Below are positions 1 to 5,538 of a stretch of DNA of 5,538 bases, piece by piece; the stretch's first letter is position 1, and every line of letters begins with the position of its first letter. A program made the position numbers and the translations under genes. The stretch comes from Clostridia bacterium (lineage in GTDB: Bacteria > Bacillota > Clostridia > TANB77 > CAG-508). Location: the NCBI GenBank assembly GCA_900758165.1, contig CAAEQN010000058.1, positions 1 to 5,538 on the forward strand, in the 5' to 3' direction. The notes under the pieces are model-generated. The model saw only the letters and a list, made by a program, of their open reading frames with translations. It searched no databases and was not told the origin of the DNA.

Positions 1-73
1 AAATAAAATAAAATAAATAAAAAATAAAAACAAAATAAATAAAAAATAATTTAATAAAAAGGACTAAAAATCA
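1..73 (+). other. A/T-only leader upstream of the VirB4-like gene
   Basis: The first 60 bases contain a single C and no G; the rest is short A-runs broken by T. All three + frames are closed by TAA codons, so no upstream gene ends here. I see no convincing -35/-10 pair. The promoter of the downstream gene pair is either hidden in the low complexity or lies outside the window. A-tracts of this kind can act as UP elements or bend DNA, but nothing here proves that. Confidence 0.5.
59..63 (+). promoter_or_regulatory. Ribosome binding site supporting the ATG at 74
   Basis: AAGGA lies 10 bases before the ATG at 74. It is the only Shine-Dalgarno-like site upstream of that codon. The spacing is a little long for a Firmicute and the match is only moderate, so it supports the start at 74 without settling it. 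A stronger site lies 36 bases further on, inside the assigned reading frame. Confidence 0.5.
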
Positions 74-1912
74 ATGCATAATTTTTTAGTCTGTAAAGAG
101 GTGAAAAAAATAAAAAAACATTTAAAAAATAAGATTAAAAATTATAAAGAAGGGGATTTATTAAAAAACGAATTAAGTCCAGCATGTATAAATTTTTCAA
201 ATCCAAAATATATAGAAATAGATGATAAATATTGTGCAACACTATTAGTTGTTGATTATTATAGAGAGCAAACAGATTTAATATTTAAGACTTTAATAGA
301 TATGAATATAAATATAAATATTTCTATATTTTATGAAAAAAAGAATCCTCAAAAAATAATAAAAGATTTAACATATAATATTGGAAATGTCTCTGTAGAT
401 TTACAAACCACAAATGAAAATAGGCAGGATATTGATATTGAGAAATTTACATATGATGATGCAAAATATATTAGGAAACAGTTACAAATAGAAAATGAAG
501 ATTTTTATTTTTTATATACTTATGTTAACATCTATGCACAGAATATTAAAGAATTAGAAACAAATTTAAACAAGGTCGAGGGAATTTTGCAAAGTAAAGG
601 AATGAAAACGAGAAGAGCATATTTTAGGCAGGAACAAGCCTATATTTCAACGTTACCTTTAATGACAAATCATGATGATGTAAAGGAAGCGACAAGGAGA
701 AACATTCTGACTAATGGATTAGTATCAACATACCCTTTTATATCTTCTTCTATTTTTGATAAAGGTGGAATTTTTATTGGGAAAAACTTGTATAATAATT
801 CATTGGTTTTTATTGATAGGTTTGATGAAAATAAATATAAAAATGCAAATATGTGTGTATTTGGAACAAGTGGGGCAGGAAAATCATATTATATTAAATT
901 AAATATTTTGCGTTATAGATTATTTGGAATTAATCAATATATTATAGATCCGGAAAGGGAATATACAAATTTATGTAAATCTTTAGGAGGAACTTTATTG
1001 AAAATGGGACCTAATTCAAATACATATATAAATATATTTGATATAAGAAAAGAGAGCATTGAAAAAGATGAAAAGGGTTATTTATCTAATAAAATAATTA
1101 AATTAATTGGATTTTTTAAATTAATATTTGGTCAGATAAATGAAGAGGAAAAAGCATTAATAGAAGAGAAAATTATAAATACATATAAAAAGAAAAACAT
1201 AACATTTGATGATAGAAGTTTGTATAAATATATAAAAAAATATAACAAAAAAATATTTAAAGAAACTACTGATATGCCCTTAATGGAAGATCTGTATGAG
1301 GAATTAGGAAAAGATGAAAAAACAAAAAAATTTAAAATAAAATTAATACCATTTGTAAAAGGATCTTTAGACTTTTTTAATAAATATACAAATATTAAAA
1401 TAAATAACAAAATTATTGTTGCGGATGTATATGAATTAGGAGAAGATAATTTAAAATATGGTATGTATATTTTTACAGAGTTGTTTTGGGATAAGATTAA
1501 AGAAAATAGAAATCAGAAAAAAGCAATTTATTTAGATGAAATTTGGAGATTAATAGGAGTAACAGCTAATAGAGAGGTTGCAAGTTTTGTGTATAAAATA
1601 TTTAAGACAATAAGAAAATATGGAGGAAGTGCAGTAGCAGTAACGCAAGATATTTCAGATTTATTTAGTCTAGATGAAGGAAATTTTGGAAAAAGTATAT
1701 TAAATAATTCTAGCATAAAAACTTTTTTTGCATTAGAGGAAGAAAATATTAAAATATTAAAAAAATATTCAAACATGTCAGAAAAAGAAGAAATAGATAT
1801 AAAATCATTAAAAAGAGGAGAGTGTTTAATTTTTGTTGGAGAAGAACATATATTAGCAGAAATAAAAAGTTTTAATTTTGAAGATGAAATAATTAAGAAA
1901 GGAAAGGATTAA
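74..1912 (+). CDS. VirB4/TraE-family conjugation ATPase, apparently orphan
   Basis: VirB4 proteins are cytoplasmic P-loop ATPases that sit at the base of type IV secretion and conjugation channels and power assembly or substrate transfer. This 612-residue protein is complete. An N-terminal VirB4-type domain (about residues 35-240) includes RQEQAYISTLPL at 185-196. The motor domain has Walker A GTSGAGKS at 264-271, DPEREY at 292-297, INIFDI at 319-324, a helical insert around 330-470, Walker B AIYLDE at 484-489 followed by IW, and RKYGG...VTQD at 514-526. The end (about 560-605) has the usual ALEEENIKILKKY and LKRGE elements, so it is not truncated. The length matches short Gram-positive TraE-like forms; many proteobacterial VirB4 proteins are nearer 800. 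No membrane segment is evident. All catalytic motifs are intact, so an active ATPase is expected. The gene is followed after 3 bases by an unknown gene, with no other secretion genes in view. Its substrate is unknown; the N-terminal end is uncertain. Confidence 0.9.
   Translation: MHNFLVCKEVKKIKKHLKNKIKNYKEGDLLKNELSPACINFSNPKYIEIDDKYCATLLVVDYYREQTDLIFKTLIDMNININISIFYEKKNPQKIIKDLTYNIGNVSVDLQTTNENRQDIDIEKFTYDDAKYIRKQLQIENEDFYFLYTYVNIYAQNIKELETNLNKVEGILQSKGMKTRRAYFRQEQAYISTLPLMTNHDDVKEATRRNILTNGLVSTYPFISSSIFDKGGIFIGKNLYNNSLVFIDRFDENKYKNANMCVFGTSGAGKSYYIKLNILRYRLFGINQYIIDPEREYTNLCKSLGGTLLKMGPNSNTYINIFDIRKESIEKDEKGYLSNKIIKLIGFFKLIFGQINEEEKALIEEKIINTYKKKNITFDDRSLYKYIKKYNKKIFKETTDMPLMEDLYEELGKDEKTKKFKIKLIPFVKGSLDFFNKYTNIKINNKIIVADVYELGEDNLKYGMYIFTELFWDKIKENRNQKKAIYLDEIWRLIGVTANREVASFVYKIFKTIRKYGGSAVAVTQDISDLFSLDEGNFGKSILNNSSIKTFFALEEENIKILKKYSNMSEKEEIDIKSLKRGECLIFVGEEHILAEIKSFNFEDEIIKKGKD
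95..103 (+). promoter_or_regulatory. Strong internal Shine-Dalgarno-like site, possible alternative start region
   Basis: AAAGAGGTG lies inside the assigned reading frame and is a better anti-Shine-Dalgarno match than the site at 59-63. It resembles the gyrA site at 2716-2723. No ATG, GTG or TTG lies in frame at the right distance: the codon 7 bases past AAAGAGGT is ATA at 110, and the GTG at 101 overlaps the site itself. It could be chance, or the true start may be a non-canonical ATA that gives a protein 12 residues shorter. Confidence 0.3.
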
Positions 1913-1915
1913 AAT

Positions 1916-2626
1916 ATGAACGAATTATTAGTTGAGAATAAAGTTGATAATAGTTTAATAACTGAAAAAGTACAAAGAAATTTTTTACAAACGAAGATTG
2001 GACAAGCAGTAAATACAGGGTTAAATCTAGGAATTAGATATGTTTTACCAGACTTAATAGAGGACCAAGTGATTGACATAAAAGACAGTTTTATAAAAGA
2101 TGGATTTAAAGAAGGTATACAAACAGCAATAGATTCAGCAATAAATCTTGGTAAAAGTGCGTTGGGTATCATTACTGGAAAATTTGAAAATGTAAATCAA
2201 ATTCAAACAGCTTTAAAAACAGGAGGAATTATTGATAGCATAGGAAAGGTAACCAATTTTACAATTAATAAAGTAGTAGAAAGAGGAATTTTGCCACAGT
2301 CAATAGGAAATGTTTTAAAAAATAGCAAAAACGTTATTTTAAATAATATAACTAAAAATATAGAAAATGAATTCGAAAATCAAATAAATAATATAGAAAA
2401 AATTAACAAGTATAACGAAAATTGGAAAAATTGTTTTAACAATAGAGATTTTGATGGAATGGAAAGGGAGTATGAAAAAATACGTGTAAAAATAAAAGAA
2501 ATTGTACCAATAGAAAGCACAATAAAAACAGCAAGAACTATAGAAAATTTACAAAAATTAATAAAAAACAACGGTAAAAATTTTGACTTAACACAAGAAC
2601 AGTTAGAACTTGCAAAATTACTTTAA
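1916..2626 (+). CDS. Uncharacterised helical protein, partner of the VirB4-like ATPase
   Basis: I do not recognise a named family. The start is well set: GGAAAGGA at 1901-1908 lies 7 bases before the ATG, and the upstream stop is only 3 bases away, so the two genes are probably co-transcribed and translationally coupled. The 236-residue product has no signal peptide, no cysteine motif (one Cys, residue 173) and no clear membrane helix. Residues about 22-122 are built from glycine-containing amphipathic or weakly hydrophobic stretches (AVNTGLNLGIRYVLPDLI at 31-48, AINLGKSALGIITGKF at 75-90, GGIIDSIGKVTNFTINKVV at 103-121). Residues about 140-236 are charged, Asn/Lys/Glu-rich and helical, possibly coiled coil, with NENWKNCFNNRDFDGMEREY at 167-186. 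The first half could associate with membranes and the second with a protein partner. Being next to the ATPase makes it a candidate cofactor or transported substrate; this is inference only. That it is a real gene is supported by the ribosome site, coding-like composition and intact length. Confidence 0.8.
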   Translation: MNELLVENKVDNSLITEKVQRNFLQTKIGQAVNTGLNLGIRYVLPDLIEDQVIDIKDSFIKDGFKEGIQTAIDSAINLGKSALGIITGKFENVNQIQTALKTGGIIDSIGKVTNFTINKVVERGILPQSIGNVLKNSKNVILNNITKNIENEFENQINNIEKINKYNENWKNCFNNRDFDGMEREYEKIRVKIKEIVPIESTIKTARTIENLQKLIKNNGKNFDLTQEQLELAKLL

Positions 2627-2648
2627 AATTAACAAAAAAACTCTAATA

Positions 2649-2680
2649 AAATAGCTTATTTTGCTTGCAAAAATCTATTT
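2649..2680. repeat. Imperfect inverted repeat overlapping the gyrA -35 region
   Basis: The outer arms AAATAG (2649-2654) and CTATTT (2675-2680) enclose a perfect inner palindrome TTTTGC-TT-GCAAAA (2659-2672). The two centres differ by one base, so the whole is an imperfect dyad with a small internal loop. The inner palindrome covers most of the -35 hexamer, which would suit an operator. As RNA it would be a weak hairpin followed by GTTTTAG, too weak and AT-rich to call a terminator for the upstream pair. AT-rich sequence produces such dyads by chance, so the function is open. Confidence 0.35.
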
Positions 2681-2693
2681 GTTTTAGTATAAT
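2665..2693 (+). promoter_or_regulatory. Sigma-A type promoter of gyrA
   Basis: The -35 element TTGCAA (2665-2670, 4 of 6 to consensus) and a perfect -10 element TATAAT (2688-2693) are separated by exactly 17 bases. Transcription should start near 2700, leaving a leader of about 30 bases before the gyrA ATG. There is no TG extension of the -10. This gives gyrA its own housekeeping promoter, independent of the upstream gene pair. Confidence 0.8.
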
Positions 2694-2715
2694 ACAAACA
2701 TAGATAATACTTAGA

Positions 2716-2723
2716 AAAGAGGT
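2716..2723 (+). promoter_or_regulatory. Ribosome binding site of gyrA
   Basis: AAAGAGGT ends 6 bases before the ATG at 2730. The match and spacing are strong and fix the gyrA start; no competing in-frame start lies nearby with a comparable site. Confidence 0.85.
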
Positions 2724-2729
2724 AAAAAG

Positions 2730-5186
2730 ATGGACTCAAAAGACACAGAAAAAACGGAAAATAGAGATGGCAAAATTATAGAAAGAGACATAGAGGCAGA
2801 GATGAAAACAGCATATATTGATTATGCTATGAGTGTAATTGTTTCTAGAGCTTTACCAGATGTAAGAGATGGATTGAAGCCAGTTCATAGAAGAATTTTG
2901 TATACTATGTATGAAGATGGATTAACGTCAGATAAGCCATATAGGAAATCAGCTACTACTGTCGGTGACGTTTTAGGTAGATATCATCCACATGGAGATG
3001 CTTCAGTATATGATGCAATGGTAAGAATGGCACAGACATTTTCATTAAGATATCCATTAGTTGATGGACATGGAAATTTTGGTTCTATTGATGGAGATGG
3101 AGCAGCTGCATATCGTTATACAGAGGCTAGAATGTCTAAAATTGCAGAACTTATGTTAACAGATATAGAAAAGAATACAGTAAACTTTATACCAAACTTT
3201 GATGACAGACTTCAAGAACCAGCTGTATTACCAGCAAGAATACCAGCATTATTAGTAAATGGATCATCAGGAATTGCTGTAGGTATGGCAACGAATATTC
3301 CACCACACAATTTAACAGAAGTTATTAATGGTATTATTAAAATTATAGACGACGACAATGTTACAGATGAGCAATTAATGCAAATAATAAAAGGTCCAGA
3401 TTTTCCAACTGGAGGAGTTATATTAGGAAGAGATGCTATAAAGCAAGCGTATACAACAGGTAAAGGAAAGATAACTGTAAGAGCAGAAGCAGAGATAGAG
3501 GAATTAAGTAATGGAAGACAAAAAATAATAGTTACATCTTTACCATACCAAGTTAATAAAGCAAAATTAATCGAAAATATAGCAAATCTAGTAAAAGAAA
3601 AGAGAATAGATGGAATATCAGAGTTAAGAGATGAATCTGATAGAGAAAATGCAGTTAGAATTCATATAGGTCTAAAAAAGGACGCAAATGCAAAAGTAGT
3701 ACTAAATCAATTATATAAGAACACACAAATGCAAGACACTTTTGGAATAATAATGTTAGCCCTAGTTGATGGAGAACCAAAAATATTAACCTTAAGACAA
3801 TGTCTAGATTATTATATTGACCACAGAAAAAATGTAATTTTACGTAGAACACAATTTGAATTAGATAAAGCATTAGCAAGAGCTCATATATTAGAAGGTT
3901 TAAAAATAGCATTAGATAATATTGATGAAGTAATTAATATTATTAGGTCATCTTATGATGATGCTAAAGAAAGATTAATGAAAAGGTTTGGTCTTTCTGA
4001 AATTCAAGCACAAGCAATATTAGATATGAGATTAAAGACACTATCTGGATTGCAAAGAGAAAAGATAGAAGATGAATATAATGAGTTAATGAAATTAATA
4101 GCACATTTAAGAGATATTTTAAACAGTGAGAGATTAGTATTTGACATAATCAAAACTGAATTGCTAGAAATAAAAGAAAAATATGGAGATGAAAGATTAA
4201 CAAAAATAGTAGCTGCAGAGGGTGAATTCAACGAAGAAGATCTTATAAAAGAAGAACAAATGGTAGTTGCATTAACACACTTTGGTTACATAAAGAGAAT
4301 GCCAATAGATACTTATAAGAGTCAAAGAAGGGGAGGAAAAGGAATAACAGGAATTTCTACAAGAGAAGAAGATTTTGTTAAACAGATATTTACAACCTCA
4401 ACACACGATACAGTATTATTTTTTAGTAATAAAGGTAAACTATATAGATTAAGAGGCTATGAGATTCCAGAAGCAGGAAGAACAGCTAAAGGAACAGCAA
4501 TTGTAAATCTATTAAGTTTAGATGCAGGAGAAAAGATATCTGCAATCATTCCAATATCTAATTTTGAAGAGGGCAAATATTTACTAATGGCAACTAGAAA
4601 TGGATTAATAAAAAAGACAGCATTACAAGAATACAATTCAAGTAGAAAAACAGGATTACTTGCAATCAATTTGAAAGATGATGATGAATTGATAGATGTA
4701 AGACTAACTGACGGAGAAGATAACGTTGTATTAGTAACAAGTAAAGGTATGTGTATTACATTTGATGAAAAAGATGTAAGACCTGTTGGAAGGTCAGCCC
4801 AAGGGGTACTTGGAATAAGACTTGATGAAGATGATTTTGTAATAGGAATGGAGTCTATTCTTGCAAATAATAAAAAAGCAACATTATTAGCAATTACAGA
4901 AAATGGATTTGGAAAAAGAACCGAACTTGATGAATATAGAGTACAAAATAGAGGAGGAAGAGGAGTAATAACATATAAAATTACTCAAAAGACAGGAAAT
5001 ATAGTAGGAATAAGAATGGCTTCAGAAGATGAAGATGTAATGTTAATAACAAATTCTGGAACAATAATTAGAATAAAAGTAAAAGATGTAAGCATTTTAG
5101 GAAGAGCAACACAAGGAGTAACTTTAATGAGAACAAGCGAAAATGAAAAAGTTGTAAGCATCGAAACTGTTGCTCCAGAAGAGTAA
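2730..5186 (+). CDS. gyrA: DNA gyrase subunit A
   Basis: GyrA is the breakage-reunion subunit of the A2B2 gyrase, which introduces negative supercoils into DNA using ATP hydrolysed by GyrB. The 818-residue product is full length. The winged-helix domain contains RALPDVRDGLKPVHRR (about 40-55), YHPHGD at 85-90 and the active-site tyrosine Tyr130 in RYTEAR (E. coli Tyr122). The tower and coiled-coil region follows, with LYKNTQMQ at 328-335. The C-terminal domain begins near 510 and shows six blade-like strands (such as VVALTHFGYIKRM, TVLFFSNKGKLYRL and VMLITNSGTIIRI). The GyrA box QRRGGKG at 532-538 marks it as gyrase, not topoisomerase IV ParC. The quinolone-resistance region reads GDASVYD at 89-95, with Ala91 at the E. 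coli Ser83 position and Asp95 conserved at the Asp87 position. There is no long acidic tail. The gene has its own promoter, ends with tandem stops TAATAA and has a terminator 21 bases later. gyrB, often directly upstream in Bacillota, is not here. Confidence 0.98.
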   Translation: MDSKDTEKTENRDGKIIERDIEAEMKTAYIDYAMSVIVSRALPDVRDGLKPVHRRILYTMYEDGLTSDKPYRKSATTVGDVLGRYHPHGDASVYDAMVRMAQTFSLRYPLVDGHGNFGSIDGDGAAAYRYTEARMSKIAELMLTDIEKNTVNFIPNFDDRLQEPAVLPARIPALLVNGSSGIAVGMATNIPPHNLTEVINGIIKIIDDDNVTDEQLMQIIKGPDFPTGGVILGRDAIKQAYTTGKGKITVRAEAEIEELSNGRQKIIVTSLPYQVNKAKLIENIANLVKEKRIDGISELRDESDRENAVRIHIGLKKDANAKVVLNQLYKNTQMQDTFGIIMLALVDGEPKILTLRQCLDYYIDHRKNVILRRTQFELDKALARAHILEGLKIALDNIDEVINIIRSSYDDAKERLMKRFGLSEIQAQAILDMRLKTLSGLQREKIEDEYNELMKLIAHLRDILNSERLVFDIIKTELLEIKEKYGDERLTKIVAAEGEFNEEDLIKEEQMVVALTHFGYIKRMPIDTYKSQRRGGKGITGISTREEDFVKQIFTTSTHDTVLFFSNKGKLYRLRGYEIPEAGRTAKGTAIVNLLSLDAGEKISAIIPISNFEEGKYLLMATRNGLIKKTALQEYNSSRKTGLLAINLKDDDELIDVRLTDGEDNVVLVTSKGMCITFDEKDVRPVGRSAQGVLGIRLDEDDFVIGMESILANNKKATLLAITENGFGKRTELDEYRVQNRGGRGVITYKITQKTGNIVGIRMASEDEDVMLITNSGTIIRIKVKDVSILGRATQGVTLMRTSENEKVVSIETVAPEE

Positions 5187-5207
5187 TAAATAAAAATTTA
5201 TAATAAC

Positions 5208-5246
5208 AAAAAATTCTAATATTAAACTAATATTAGAATTTTTTTT
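5208..5246 (+). terminator. Intrinsic terminator of gyrA
   Basis: A perfect 17-base inverted repeat (5208-5224 and 5228-5244) with a 3-base loop AAC ends in a run of eight T (5239-5246). The stem core is TTCTAATATTA, with only one G-C pair; the outer six pairs are A-T formed by the A-run and the T-run. It begins 21 bases after the gyrA stop codon. Because the A-run also pairs with T, it may work weakly in the opposite direction. Confidence 0.9.
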
Positions 5247-5538
5247 GCTATAAAAAAAGAAATAAACAGCATAAAAAATAAAGAAAAAATATTGCTATTC
5301 TATTAAATATAAAACAATGTCAGAGCCAAAAAGCCAAGGGAAATAAGGAAAATATTAAATGTTGTAAAATAAAGAAATAGAGAAAAATGTAAAAGATAAA
5401 GACGAAAATAATTTACATAAGATAGAATAAAAGATTAAAAAATTTCTATAAATTATAAAAGCAGAATTAAATAGAAAATAAAAAATGAAAAATAATAATA
5501 TATTTTATTTAAATTAAATATCTAAAATGGAAGATAAA
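5247..5538. other. Gene-free A-rich spacer downstream of gyrA
   Basis: No open frame with a ribosome site is present on either strand, and I see no tRNA, CRISPR, transposon end or clear promoter. The + strand is very A-rich: 5341-5400 has 38 A, 13 T, 9 G and no C. The only slightly GC-richer patch is around 5317-5340 (GAGCCAAAAAGCCAAGGG). One + frame (that of an ATG at 5527) reads as Lys/Glu/Asn-rich stretches broken by TAA codons, which could be chance or a decayed gene. The region may simply be the leader of a gene beyond the window. Confidence 0.5.

Noticed and set aside
104..118. Two A7 runs near the start of the ATPase as a possible slippage or frameshift site
   Set aside because: The reading frame is continuous across them and both domains of the protein are intact, so no frameshift is needed.
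1132..1410. Open frame of 92 codons on the - strand
   Set aside because: It lies fully inside the VirB4-like gene, in the antisense of its Lys-rich helical insert; the Phe/Leu/Ile-rich product is a by-product of A-rich sense sequence. The other - strand frames (1528-1776, 1909-2172, 2380-2571, 3655-3912, 4004-4231, 4457-4669) are the same kind of shadow.
2648..2662. AAAATA-GCT-TATTTT hairpin after the second gene
   Set aside because: The stem is six A-T pairs only and is not followed by a T-run; it is too weak to call a terminator in sequence this AT-rich.
5318..5347. Short frame starting ATGTCAGAG
   Set aside because: Nine codons then TAA, without a ribosome site.
5485..5517. Short frame starting ATGAAAAAT
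   Set aside because: Ten codons, no Shine-Dalgarno site and low complexity.
5506..5520. TATTTAA-A-TTAAATA palindrome
   Set aside because: Pure A/T with a one-base centre and no T-run; expected by chance at this composition.
5527..5538. ATG GAA GAT AAA at the window end as the start of a next gene
   Set aside because: No ribosome binding site precedes it and only four codons are visible, so a gene start cannot be supported.
1..5538. Conjugative element, CRISPR array, tRNA or rRNA
   Set aside because: A VirB4-like ATPase alone does not make an element: no integrase, relaxase, attachment-site repeat or transposase is visible. No regularly spaced repeats or tRNA-like cloverleaf were seen on either strand.

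Overview
The window is a very AT-rich stretch with all genes on the + strand. It uses the standard code (tryptophan is TGG, no in-frame TGA), has Shine-Dalgarno sites of the AAAGAGG type, and carries a textbook sigma-A promoter and an intrinsic terminator. This fits a low-GC Bacillota, most likely a member of Clostridia. That placement is inferred from composition and the style of GyrA, not from a database match.

Layout: positions 1-73 are an almost pure A/T leader. Positions 74-1912 encode a complete VirB4/TraE-type conjugation ATPase of the short Gram-positive class. Three bases later, 1916-2626 encodes a 236-residue helical protein that I do not recognise. Positions 2627-2729 hold a good housekeeping promoter with a nearby imperfect palindrome. 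Positions 2730-5186 encode a full-length DNA gyrase subunit A, closed by a strong terminator at 5208-5246. The last 292 bases (5247-5538) hold no gene that I can support and are strikingly A-rich on the + strand.

The two upstream genes almost certainly form one transcriptional unit. Nothing else of a type IV secretion system (relaxase, coupling protein, VirB6-like channel, peptidoglycan hydrolase) or of an integrative element (integrase, att sites) is visible. The ATPase therefore looks like an orphan secretion or DNA-motor ATPase paired with one unknown partner, next to a housekeeping gene. This pair is the best candidate here for an undescribed system. gyrA has its own promoter and terminator and is not preceded by gyrB, its usual neighbour in this phylum.

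Other points: GyrA carries alanine where E. coli has the quinolone-contacting Ser83; the ATPase start codon is ambiguous, because a near-perfect ribosome site lies inside the assigned reading frame; and no convincing terminator separates the two-gene module from gyrA.
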